NCBI RefSeq assembly: GCF_008831285.2
Contig: NC_045142.1
Span: 9,977,952 to 10,041,951 of the forward strand
Length of the DNA: 64,000 bases
Reading direction: 5' to 3'
Origin: Nymphaea colorata
Lineage: Eukaryota; Streptophyta; Magnoliopsida; Nymphaeales; Nymphaeaceae
A program made the position numbers and the translations under genes. This document shows, in pieces, positions 24,118 to 35,625 of this stretch; positions within the stretch are counted from its first letter, which is position 1; the number at the start of each line of letters is the position of its first letter. The notes below the pieces were generated by a model. That model was given only the letters and a program-made list of their open reading frames with translations, did no database searches and was not told the origin of the DNA.

Positions 24118-27100
24118 TCAAACATCTTTGAGAGTTGACAAAAATGTTCTAACAATATCAAGAAATTCTTCCGGTCGCTCTTCATGGGGCAAGTGACCAC
24201 ACTTCTTCATCACTTTCAAGTGTGAACCAGGCATGGCTAGAGATAGACGTTTAGCGTTCCATGCAGGAACAAGGCGGTCATGATCACCGGTAATAATCAA
24301 CACTGGTTTTCAATGAAAACAATGAATCAGTTTTTGAACTATCTTGAAGCATGAACTCATTCCTAAAAGAATAAGTGAACTAATTAAAAAAAAAAAAACT
24401 TTGAAAAATACTAAGAAAATCGACATGCATATTGTTACCTGGACATGCAATCTCAGAAAGCCTTCTCTTGCATGGTGCCATTTTCTTAGGCTTCGTACTG
24501 GTAAACAATGCTATGATATATTCCAAAACCGCCTTTTCCCAATCCTTGGCTCTTAATGGCTGCAAATAAAGAAATAATATCATCAAACTGTTGGTTAATC
24601 CAAAAGAAAATGTTCACTTATATTAGAAAATATTGTGATAGCGGTGTACCGGCACATTAATGTTAACAAATAAAAACAGTAAATCAATTAAATGTATACT
24701 ACTTCATATTATGTATTTTTAAAAATTAGTAACTAAATATAACACACCAAACTTCATCCTTTTCTTTTCGAGCTAATGTTATTAAGCATTAGCTCAGTAC
24801 ATTAACCACTGCTAGTCGAATTTAATGTCACTCATAACGTTGCACAAACAATTAGATATTAATCAAAGTTCTACATATATAATTACTCAAAGAATAATGA
24901 AATTAAGTAAAGGATCATATGTTTTAGGTAGATATACTCACTTTTAGATAACCATAAATATCATCCTCCGTGACTTTGCTTGCATCATACCAAGAACTCC
25001 TAATGGATGTTTCGCAAAATCTGTCAAATATGAACCTTAACTGCAACCACATTCAAGAAAAAGCCTTAGCAGTCAAACCCATCAAATATTTCATGCAAGA
25101 TAAAAAAGAAGGATCGATCCATTACAATTCTAAAGCATTGGGAAAAACTCATAGAAAGAGAAAGCATGTATTATTAAAAAAAAAATTGTTTAAAACATTA
25201 AAAACTGATCAGCCTAATAAAACATAAAAAAATATGTTTTCCTTTTTTAACGCCAAAAGCGAAAAGAACATGTTTTATTCACGTTTTTTACAATTTCTAG
25301 TCTCTTACCGTTACAAAATCTGGCCGTTTAAACCCCGAAAAAGATATTTGTGGCTACTTATAAAAAACTTTGAGCCGATCAGTGGCCTTCAATGGTCTGC
25401 TAAACTTTTAAACTCACCGTAAGAATGCCGAAGTAAGAACGCAGAATTTCTGAAAGGAGGTTCCTGCAGAAGCAGGAGAGCAAATACAGAATCCTTTTGA
25501 TCATCGAAGCTATGACTACTTGCGCTAGAAAACGCAGTGCACGTAGAAGTAAAAGAATGCCACGGAACATGTTCTCCCGATCGCTCCGGCCAATTTCTGC
25601 ATTTTCCGGCCTCCGATCTTCTCTTTCATGTAGATCTCTTTGATTGGAATTAGATGAGAACAGAGGTGCAATAAGCGCAGGACATACGAGGATCAGAGCT
25701 GCAACACGTTCAGGGGCTTCAAAGTATGCATCGACTGCTACAAGACTTCCAGCAGAATGCCTGCAAAAAACCAAAATCATACTTCTCAAACATCTGATGA
25801 TTGTGTTTGTAATTTATCTGAAGCAAAAATCGAATGAGTAATCATTAGTTACTCATAGAGTTGGCCTTAGTTATTGGTGGATAGATAATCATGGTTTAAG
25901 TCATTTGGATGTCAACTCTCTGCGCAAGGCAACGCATGCATATGATTTTGGAGCGCCAAACAAGTTGAATAATCAGATCACGAGCATTGAAGTCAGTACT
26001 CTGGTGGCAAAATGACGAAAATACCCCTAAGCTAAAAAAAGATACAAAATTAAAGAGATCCCCCTATAAGGGCAAAGTTGGAAAAGGTGGACGAATGGAA
26101 CAGTAAAAATTATTTTAATGAAAACATGAATATACTAAGCATAGCCGTTGATCATGTGAGAGACTTGATTACTAAATGGATCGGCCTGAGCTTCAACCTC
26201 AGTGTCCATGGAAAATGGATGCGAAGAAAGCGACTTTTGGGCAAGATACAAAGTCTTCCAATCTCAGAGTGGTTTCTTATGTAACAGTTTTGAGTGTAAT
26301 AGTCAAGTGGTGTGTTTCTTTTTTTCATATATATATATATATATTGGTGCATCATCCATGATTCTTTGAGAGACTCTTCATGCATGTATCACCAATGACA
26401 CCTTCGGTTTATGACATATTAAAATATAAAATATTAGAAGTTTCAAATATAGGTAAACATTGAACCGGGCACCTGACAAGTATAAAGCTGACAGTCGGGT
26501 TTAGCTCGATAACTAAGCGGGCTGAGCTTGGGTGCCAGTAAGGATTTTGGGTGAGCCCAAGCCCAAGCCCAAGTTTGTGGAGTCTCGGGCCAGCTCGATG
26601 CGAATTGATGTGTAGCGCCTTCAAAAGGGTAGCTAGATCATAGCCACAGAAAACATATATTATTAAAAAATATGTTTAAAATGTTAAAAATTGGTTAGCA
26701 AAATAAAATGAAAATAAAAATGTTCCTTTTAAGAAAAACATCCAAAACGAAAAAAACTGTCTACTCCATTATAGACAACTTTGTAGCCGTATAAAACCTG
26801 GCCGTTTAAAACCTGAATGCTACCTTTGCTACTAATCCGCTTTTGTGTTGGGCCAGGTCCGGCAAATGGTCCTTCGATTGGAAATGACAATTTTAAAGGA
26901 AAGATGATCTAAAAACTAAACTCACCCAACTAAAATTGCCTTGTCTGATCCCTTGAGCTTGTCCATGAAAGAAAGTGTAACAAGAGAAGAGAAGGCAGTC
27001 GAGTAAGGACTCAAATGCGTGGAAGCCGCCATTAAAGCAGAGCTCGGCTTAGGAGGGTAGTCCACCCTCGATGTCAACCCAAAAGCAGGTCTATCAAAAG

Positions 27101-28524
27101 CAAGAACACTGGACCCAACCAGATGGGCAAGTGGCTTCATCACTTTGCGCCACGAAAACACAGTTGCCCCGAAACCATGGAGAAGGATCATGGGCAGTCC
27201 TAGTCTGCAGCTTCTTGAAGAGGAACACTTAGATTCTTCCCATTGATCACCTTCTGCACTACTGATCTTATGGTGAATGCTGACTCCCATGAACTCGAAG
27301 AAACAGCTATCCGGATCCGCCAGCAGCAATGGGTCCAGCAGCTCATCCTGATCAATGCCGGCCACTGTTTTCTTCTTCTTCTTCTTCTTCTTCTGCTTGA
27401 TTTGCCTTCCGATGTCCAGCAACTGATTATCTGCAACCATGATGCGTAGCATAGTAATTACCTCTCCTTGAATATTCATGGAAAGTGTCTGAAAAAAATT
27501 TGATATTTCGTACCCCCGAAACATGATTTTAACAATCATGAGGAATTTTTGATGAAATTCACACAGTTCATTACAGGGGAGGAGATAGAAAATTCAGGTT
27601 AAGGGCGCTAGGTATAAAAATTTTAAAATTTTAAGAGGCATCAATATTGATGTAAATAAAAAAAATTGCTTAGAATATCAATATAAAAATGTGCACTATA
27701 AAGCTAAAATAAAGATGTGTTTGTTTCATCAGGACACCCCTACTAAGATTTTTCTTAATGCACACCTTTTTAATGCAGTCTGGAATATGAAATCCGAGGC
27801 TATTAGACATTACCAAGGGACCTATCTTTCTGCCTGAAGCAAGTTTTACCCTAGATAATTTATCTATATTTTGACTGTCCAATAGTTCCTTCAAAGGGTC
27901 GACAACTTAATTCACAATGGCAGAACGACTACCTACAGACAGACGTATAGATAAATTGCCTTCCACGTAAAAACCATTAGACTAACATCTGTAGTTGGCA
28001 GCTCAACGTAATCACCAGTGAGTAGTGACTAAGGGGAGTTTGATGAATGCGAAATATTTTTCTGGAGTATTTGCATGAAACAATTTATCTTCATCGTACA
28101 CCATAACAGCAAACACAGGAAAATAGTCATAACCAGAATTCTTTTTCTAGTCTAACAAAGAAAACGTATAGTTTTTTCGGGAAAAATTTTCACCCGCTGA
28201 TTTAGGACAATAAAAGTAACGAAAGTACGTAAGAACTTGTCAATCGCCAAGATATTAGGATGGACATGGAAAAGCTATCCCTTATTCCCTTCTTTGTTCT
28301 GCCATTACGGAAGCTGCGTGCGTGAACGTGAAAGCGGCCGACTAACCTGATATGATTTCGTCCCGTCCGTCGAGTCCCCGGTGAGCCGCGCCCCACTCCA
28401 GATGCACGGTTGGAGACTCTGCGTTTGGATGAGCACGTCGGAGAACGACGGTCCTCTCTTCGGAGATTCCGCCGTCGACCAAGCATGCCATTTCTCTGGT
28501 GCACCGAACGACGTGGGCAGCCAT
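24118..28524 (-). CDS. alpha/beta hydrolase fold protein, copy 1, 6 exons
   Basis: Exons are 28524-28347, 27430-26926, 25760-25418, 25040-24942, 24559-24439 and 24302-24118 (1431 nt, 476 residues). All junctions are GT..AG with consistent phase. Start MAAHVV is chosen because it is shared with the paralogue; the frame is also open upstream. Visible family features are the oxyanion-hole motif HGFGA (144-148), the block LAFDRPAFGLTSR, the nucleophile elbow GHSAGS (nucleophile Ser230; codon for Gly228 split by intron 2), the acid in TGDHDRLVPAW (Asp424) and His452 in CGHLPHEERPEEF. The triad is therefore complete. Eight lysines (73-80) are encoded by an AAG microsatellite. The C-terminal half resembles Arabidopsis alpha/beta-hydrolase proteins of the At1g80280/At1g52750 type. 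Substrate and location are unknown. Exon 1 (59 residues) has no recognised domain. It is the 3'-most of two tandem paralogues. Confidence 0.88.
25761..26925 (-). other. intron 2 of hydrolase copy 1
   Basis: A 1.17-kb intron between Val-Gly and His of the nucleophile elbow. It contains a short (AT) run near 26327-26344, a GGGCC-rich dispersed repeat fragment near 26455-26600, and a stretch with ggccgtttaaaacc motifs near 26640-26820 that recurs in other introns. Part of the intron (for example cctaagctaaaaaaagat...gggcaaagttggaaaaggt near 26030-26090) matches 38630-38700 in copy 2. Frames seen inside it are not coding. Confidence 0.7.
27431..28346 (-). other. intron 1 of hydrolase copy 1
   Basis: A 916-bp intron with a MITE-like stretch starting near 27576 (CAGGGGAGGAGATAGAAAATT). 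Its interior (ataaaaattttaaaatttt...atcaatat) matches the reverse complement of the 51361-51526 element. Sequence near 28100-28345 matches 45060-45332 at the 5' end of the paralogue's much longer intron 1. Confidence 0.7.
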
Positions 28525-29929
28525 TGATGACGGAGGGTTTTCCGGCCGGCAACACTGGGAAGTTGACGGAAGAGACCTAAAGTGTTTCAAGACAGAATGG
28601 GAATTTATTAACGTGATTGAGGAATGAGTAGTCAAAGTAAACAAAAAGTCAGCAAAATACAAATAAAGAAGAAAAAAAAGATTTGAAAATAAAAGAAATA
28701 GTGATAAGGAAAGAGAGGGAGTGAAAAGGTAGTTTGTGACGGAAGAATGCGAAATGCACCTCAGCCTTCCGTGTTGATCTCCGGATGAGGATTTATTGGC
28801 GTGGAACCTAAGAGAAAAGGTTGGGTGCTACAAGAAAGACATTGTTTCCGTCTTCATCGGTTTAGGAGCCACGTTTGAATTAGATATTCTATCTTGGATT
28901 GTTGGTTTGAATCCAAGAGAATTTCCATACGGTGTTTGCTTCCATGAAATTCTGCCTATATGTTAATGATAAGGAAGGTGCTAAAATCAGACCTGGGTGC
29001 CGGGCCAACCGTCCGGAACCCCATACTCGGCCCGGTTTGGGCCGTGTGTTAATTTCTATTTGATAACTTTTAAATAATATTTTTTATTATTAATATATAT
29101 ATATATTATTAAAAATATATTTTACATTTAAAAATTTTATTTTATGTTTTAAAAATATATTTTTTTATTATAAACAGGTCAGGTTTAGCCCAGGCTCAAA
29201 CTCGAGTTTCGGACATTAGGCCGGCCTGAACCTAGCCAGGACCGTCGGTCAAAATGTCATTGTCAAAATGACCAAAATACCTTTCAAAGAAAACCACGTG
29301 AAAGGACATATATGCATTTGGGTGTTTGACCCAAACACCTACCATGCTTGCTGTAATTCTCAAGTACTGTCTATCAAACTATAAAAGAGAAAGCATTTTG
29401 ATAATAGAATGAACCAACCTAAGACATGCACCTATTTACCAACCAATTTTTTTTTTAAAAAGGACATTTTGAGGTTTTTATTTTTCTCAATTTCCATTTT
29501 TTGGTCCTTATAAAAGGGTCTTTATATTGGGCATTTTGTATTTATTATACAAAAAGAAATTCTCAAGAGGGTGGTTCATATAACAAGTTTTGGTTTTATA
29601 TCGTTTCTTCGATTCTAACCTTACATAACATGAAAAAAATTGGCAAAGTTATAAGGAAGTTTCATAGCATCAACCCTTTCTACAACAAATGATAAGAAAC
29701 ATCAATACAAAAGTTGAAGCATATAAGAACACCACTCTGATACATCAAAAGTATCCCTAAACCTGAGGGTGGCTTCGGCCTTATTATTATGGAAATAGCT
29801 TTTCACTCACTCAAAAGAAAGAAAAAAGTTTAGGTCGTATAAAACATTTTTTTACAAATTTTAAGAGGAACTTATTTATATTCTTCAAAATTTGTCGTTT
29901 AGAAAAATCACAAAGACGACTTGGGTGAT

Positions 29930-29989
29930 ATGGGGTCAAAGTCACCAGCCACTTCTTGTCACGTGGTTGGTGACTTTGACTTCCCATAG
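29930..29989. mobile_element. miniature palindromic insertion (hairpin)
   Basis: GTCAAAGTCACCAGCCAC (29935-29952) is followed after a 10-base loop by GTGGTTGGTGACTTTGAC (29963-29980), an inverted repeat with one mismatch in 18. Outer bases TATGGG/CCCATA extend the stem. The duplicated copies of the host sequence near 32625 and 46115 read gttatggggtggaagcccataac and gttatggatttttgtagaagcccataac without this palindrome, so it looks like an insertion. A second copy lies at 32822-32871 at a different host position. Confidence 0.6.
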
Positions 29990-30319
29990 TGGAAGTGGAA
30001 GACCATAACAAAATAACCTGTTTCAAAAAAAAAAAATACTGTAAGTTTTGCATTTTTTAAAAATCCATGGGACTCTTAGTAAAAATGTTTTATTTAAATA
30101 TTTTGTCTAAGTAGTTTATATGTTATGCTTAAGAAGATGGGTGTGAAAGCCCGCCCTTTGCCCCCCTCCCATGCAACAGTTGATGAGAGGTGTACTAATT
30201 GTAATCTTTTAACTGAATAGGCACTAATATGTAAATATATGCACTTGTATATCAGTTTTTGGAAAGCAAAGGGTGTCATCTCTCCCTCTCTCTCCTTCTC
30301 TTTCACTGTAAAACTGCAC

Positions 30320-30720
30320 AACAAGTCGACCTAGCTCAACCTCTGCTCAAACTGGCTCATCTAAACTCAGTTTGTTTATAAATGAGTCGAGCTCGAATTC
30401 AAATGTATGCTTCCAATATTAAACGAGTCGAATTTGATTTGTAAGAACTCGACTCAACTCAACAATGTAATAACTACTAAATTATAAACAAGTTAATCAA
30501 GTTAAACTAGTTAACTAGTTAAAAAAAGCAAGACATGCTTAACATAAACAAGTCGAGTTCGAGCTCGACGTTCTATTGTCGAATCGAGCTAGAACTTGTT
30601 CCATCGAGCTCGACTTGAATTCGAGCGCAAGTCTTCTGAGTCGAGTCGAGCTCGATTTGGCCAAACTCAAGCTCGACCAGACGTGTGTCCAGCTCAACTC
30701 ATTTAAACTCATTTAAAAAA
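30320..30720. repeat. gagtcgagctcg-type repeat, unclear ends
   Basis: The segment has the same internal vocabulary as the MITEs at 2692 and 4057 (gagtcgagctcgaattc, cgagctcgacgtt). Terminal sequences are not clear and no target duplication was found. It lies in the 5' flank of hydrolase copy 1 and I do not see it at the corresponding place of copy 2, so it may have inserted after duplication. Confidence 0.5.
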
Positions 30721-31919
30721 ATTGGATTCAAATAAGAGGAAGACAGGTGTGCACATGTGTGAGCAATTATTCACATAGACCCACAAAAAATGCTTAATAA
30801 TTTATGTTGATACGTGAGGGTAATTTTTCTAATTTACATATTGATGCCCCTTAATAATTTAAAATTTTATTAGTAAACCCTTAGCTAGAAATTGTGACTT
30901 CGCCCCTGATTCAACGTTGGATCCAACATCTAAGGAGTTCTGACTTAACCGTATCCTATGTATTTGGATTGATTCAGATTAGAACTTGAATAATGAATCT
31001 ATTTTTAAAATTGCGTTTGAATCCAACTAAAAGAATTAACACCCAATATTTTACATATAGCTAGCTGAATTAGATTTTTATCCATATTCCAGTTAGATGC
31101 CGATCACATACTTAAATTTAACTATACATCTGTTATCACAAGTTCAAATCCAGTCAGTAACCGAGTTCAGATATCTTTGCCAGATTCAACTAAACGATCT
31201 CGGACTTAGATAAGAAACAAAAGGAAGGAGCCTGGCTTGACTAGCGAATTTTTTTAATAATACAACATTATTTATTTCTATATTGCTTATATTTTCATGT
31301 TTCCATCGAACGCCAACTTTGACAACACAGCATGGTCCTTTAATTTCAAACTGCATCATGATTTTCAATTTGACAGAGTCCGAATTCAGAATGAATTTCA
31401 ATAAATGCTACCCAAGTGAAAGAAAATGACATGCTTCCAAGAAAGAAAAGGAAGACAAAATTTGTTTATTGAATTGTCCATCAATAAGCCCCACCAAACG
31501 GACCCTGGGCATCCTATGCTCGGCTTAACTGAGTCTGCAACTCACAATGGAGCGTCGTACTTAAGTTGAAGGGTGCACCACCGATATACCTTACACTAAA
31601 ACAGCTCAAGACTTTAGAATAAGGAAAATTAAAAGGACTTCAACCTATTTTCTAAGTAGTGTGTTGTTAACCTCGTTAACTCGGTTCAAAGATTGCAGAT
31701 TGAATCGTTTTGTTTGTGTTTGTCCTGTCTGTTATGAATTTGAAGGCTTGCAGCATAGTTGACAAACCCAAGACTTGGACTTGGATCGGCGGATGATCGA
31801 GTTTGTAGGTTAACTTTGTTGACTCGGTGAATTGACTCATCAACTGAGTTGAGTTTTAAAATAACTTGAATCAGGCGAGCCAGAGCGGAGTCGGGCTGAG
31901 CCAGGCGCGAGTAAGAAGA

Positions 31920-33410
31920 GTGTCTTACTCCTAATAAGGAATAAATACCTTATAAAATGACTGCGTGGAAGGACAGATATACATATGGGTGTTAGTTCCA
32001 AACACCTACCATGCATTGATATAATTGTCAAGTTCAGAAAGCATTTTGATAATAGAATGAACCACCCTAGTACACGCACAATATGCGCCAACCAAAAAAA
32101 ATTTAAAGAAAAAAGACATGTTGAGGATTTTATTTTTCTCAATTTCCAATTTTTGGTCCTTATAAAAGGGTCTTTATATTGGGCATTTAGGTGATTTTGT
32201 ATCTATTATACAAAAAGAAATTCTCAAGAGGGTGGTTCATATAACAAGTTTTTGGTTTTATATCATTTCCTCAATTCTGCCTACTTTACATAACATTGAA
32301 AACATTGACAAAGTTAAAGAAAAGTTTGGTTTCAAACTCCGTAGCATTAACCCTTTGTACTGCAAATGGTAAGAGACACCAACATACAAATTGAAGCATA
32401 TAAGAGCATCACCCCGAAACATCAAAAGTATCCCTAAACCTTAAGGAGATAAGGGGAAGGAGGGTGGCTTCCGCCGCCTTCAGTCATACTATGGGAATAG
32501 TCTCCCGCTTACCCAAAAGCTAGAAAGAAGTTTAGGTGGTATAAATCCTCCTATTCAAATTTTAAGAGGAATTTATTTATATTCTTCAAAATTTGACTAT
32601 TAAAAAAAATCACGGCTTGGGTGTTATGGGGTGGAAGCCCATAACAAATAACCTGTTCCAAAAAATTACTGTAAGTAGTTTATATGTTAGCTGTTTGAAT
32701 ATTATGCTTAAGAAGATGTTTTATTGGACATGTCTATTACTAACTCTTCCCTTGTTTTGGAGCCTTGATCTTCCTGACTGTGATCCCTTTTTGTCTAAGT
32801 AGTTTACATGTTATGCTTGAGAAGTCAAAGTCACCAACCACCTGACAACATGTGGTTCGTGACTTTGACTTGAGTTAAGATCTTTTGTCTAAGTAGTTTA
32901 TATGTTCTGACTTAACCGTATCCTACGTATTTGGATTCAGATTAGAACTTGAATAATGAATCTATTTTCAAAATTGAATTTGAATCCAACTAAAAGAATT
33001 AATACCCAATATTTTACATACTAAATTGAATTAGATTTTTATCCATATCACAGTCAGATGCCGATCACATACTTAAATTTAACTATACATCTGTTATCAC
33101 AATTCCAAATCCAATCAGTAACGAGTTCATATATCTTTGCCAGATTCAACTAAACGATCTCAGATTCTGGTAAGAAACAAAAGGAAGGAGCCTTGCTTGA
33201 CTAACGAATTTTTTTAATAATATAACATTATTTATTTCTTTATTGCTTATATTTTTATGTTTCCATCGATCGCCAACTTTGGCAACACAGCATGGTCCTT
33301 CAATTTCAAACTGCATCATCAATTTCAATTTTGACGGACAGTCCGAATTCCAACAACTTTTCATAAATACTCCCCAACCCAAGTGATAGAAAAGGACATG
33401 CATCCATGTC
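31920..33410. repeat. third, partial copy of the hydrolase 5' flank
   Basis: About 31925-32480 matches 29240-29800, including aaacacctaccatgc, ttataaaagggtctttatattgggcat and aaattctcaagagggtggttcatataac. About 32890-33410 matches 30925-31440 and 46690-47050 (ttatcacaa...ccaaatccaatcagtaac...tatctttgccaga). No hydrolase exon accompanies this copy. Confidence 0.7.
32822..32871. mobile_element. second copy of the miniature palindrome
   Basis: Left arm AAGTCAAAGTCACCAACCAC (32822-32841) pairs with GTGGTTCGTGACTTTGACTT (32852-32871) with one mismatch in 20. The loop is CTGACAACAT. It is the same sequence family as the palindrome at 29935. The bases TTGAG occur on both sides, but because the arm edges resemble them a target duplication cannot be called with certainty. 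Confidence 0.55.
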
Positions 33411-35254
33411 AAAGAAAAGGCAGAGAAAATTTGTTTATTGAAATGTCGATGAATAAGTGGGCATCCGGTCGAGTACATGATAGGTTAGTACTCGGCTTAA
33501 CTCGAGTTCGAAACCTGAAAATGGGGTGTTGGGCAAGTTTGATAAATTGTCAAATCGGCCTAGGTTGGTTTGACACGACTCGATTCAACATGATAACTTA
33601 TGTTTAATATTATTTTTATTAATATGTATTATTTTATATTGATAATATATTTTAGATTTTAATCAAGCCAGACCCAGTTTTGGGTTTTGAGTAGTCAGGC
33701 CGGGCCAGCGTTGCAGTAATTGGCTATGGCTTGGCCCGAGTCCAACTCCTTATTAAATCAGACTAGACCAAGCCACCCGATGCACAGCCTGGTGGTGTAG
33801 GGGTGGCTTAGTCTACCTGTTGGGTTAGGGACCTACAAAAAGTAGGTCTTTGGTTTGATTTTTATTGGGTTTATATGTTTGTGTGGTTGAAAATGATAAT
33901 TAAGTTGAAGAGTGCACCGCTGCTATAATATATATATATATATATAATGAAAAGCCATCATACGTCTCTCTCTCTCTCTCTCTAAGTCATGTCTAAGTTG
34001 ATGGGCTTTACTTTTTTTTTTCGTCTTCTTTTCCTGAAAATTCACAAATAAACAATCTTTGACACTGTAATTGACAAGTACCAGTTTAAAATGATAACAT
34101 AAACGAAAGTTAAACATATTTAAGAAGAGCGTCTTACACCTAATAAGGAATAAATACCATATAAAAGGTCCTATATGATGCAAAATTTTTCTGTTTTATA
34201 CCCTTCTTTTTGGTAATTGTAGAGGCTAAAAATAGAAGGGTGATATATATTTATACATATCTGACTTAAGAAATATGTTGTATGAATTCGGAAGAAATTA
34301 ACTTTCATATCGGAGGTAAAAAAGTGCTTTAGATCCATTTTGTTATTCTCCATTCATAAAGTGTGCGTTTTTGCAATTAATTTAGATCAAATGTTGGGCA
34401 ATTATTTGGAAAATTCTTTTTTTTGGATTTTTTTTAATGTATTAAATGATCAGTTTGCAGTTCCCATTATAGAGTGGGAGGAGCTTAAGTGATCATAGCC
34501 TATCACGAATTGAGTGGGCAAGAGTCCCATGGGTTAAAATTACATCATAGTTCATAATATACAAGTGGATGTAAACATTGTATGGTCAGCAAACCATAAG
34601 TCCAGTGCAAAATTCATGTTCCACATGTTTATCACTTTGTAACTTAAGAACAACGCACCTCAAATTAGTTCATGCCTTTGCTCTTAATTACATGGGCACC
34701 CAAATGAGTTAAGGGCCCAAGGCTCAAGTACTCTTCAAAGCCAGATCTAATAAAGTTTTTTCTTACAAATTGACCCTTTAAGATGTTGAGCTTACTTGAA
34801 ATCTTAACACAAATTGCGGATTAATCAACTAAGAGTAAGATGTATTAGCCTTATCGACATGCTTCTTCACAGCTTATCGTTGATAATTATATTAAAAGAC
34901 CAATATGAAATATCATCTACAACTTTGGTAGAAGATATTTACCTCAAGGGTTGCAGCATAGCTGGTCGGACTGGTGAGCCGGTGAAAACCTGACCATCAG
35001 TTTGATTCCTGTGGATACTATTCCTCTGGACTGCAAGCGATGTTGGTAGGTGCTGCTCTCGAGTTGAACTGATTTACCTTTAAGTTCGCACATGTCTCAA
35101 AGCAACCCTGGACCCTAAGGGTAAGAGGGAGGAGGAATGGGCTTCAACCTCTTTGGGGTATCTTTCTGATAATTGGACCTAAAACACAATCCCACGTACA
35201 CAATTATTGAAATGTAGGACAATAAGACAGTTCAACTAAATGCTTATGAAAGAC
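33411..35254. other. intergenic between the hydrolase paralogues
   Basis: No gene recognised. A GGGCC-type repeat lies near 33480-33790, (TA) and (CT) microsatellites lie near 33928-33946 and 33965-33982, and the rest is AT-rich unique-looking DNA. Confidence 0.45.
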
Positions 35255-35476
35255 ATCCTCCCCAACCAAATTTTCTTCTTCCACGTTGTTGAAATTGTGC
35301 TTGATCCATGTCTTGGTAAGTGCATCTATGTATGCCTAAGAATAACAATTGGCATGTCTTTGTTTTACGTATGATTTTTCATACTATTGATTAGAGAATT
35401 ACTAGATGTAAAAATTGAGAAATATTAGTGTTTGCATGTAAAGAAATGTAATATACTTTGTGAGAATACTTTCATT

Positions 35477-35482
35477 TTTATT
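35477..35482 (-). promoter_or_regulatory. candidate polyadenylation signal, hydrolase copy 2
   Basis: AATAAA on the minus strand about 145 nt after the stop codon. Its counterpart sits at 23981-23986 in unit 1. Confidence 0.45.
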
Positions 35483-35625
35483 ATTTGCTTCATTGCAACT
35501 ATGAATACAAATGGTTACACATCAGGATCATGATTTGATCAAAAGAATTTAGTATAAATGGTGGACAATGTTTTCTTTTTCGTGGAGCCAATGCGAATCT
35601 TCCTTGTGCAACTCCAATGAATTCA

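Larger units (their letters stand above)
28525..31919. other. 5' flank of hydrolase copy 1, duplicated DNA
   Basis: No gene recognised. It contains the promoter region, a GGGCC-type repeat near 28990-29250, and blocks repeated at 31920-33410 and 46050-47050. A 46-nt palindrome lies at 29935-29980, a CT run near 30277-30303, and a gagtcgagctcg-type repeat near 30320-30720. Confidence 0.5.
23745..35254. repeat. tandem segmental duplication, unit 1 (hydrolase copy 1)
   Basis: Unit 1 carries the first hydrolase gene. The 3' flank at about 23745-24117 matches 35255-35625 (shared blocks such as taagaataacaattggcatg). The 5' flank matches upstream of copy 2: about 28740-28920 with 45725-45860, 30190-30300 with 46555-46635, and 30925-31440 with 46690-47050. 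The left boundary is sharp by eye near 23745/35255. The right boundary is blurred by a further partial copy of the 5' flank at 31920-33410. Confidence 0.75.

Noticed and set aside
28202-28555. 117-codon minus frame overlapping hydrolase exon 1
   Set aside because: It is an alternative frame of exon 1; only the MAAHVV frame joins in phase to exon 2 and is shared with the paralogue.
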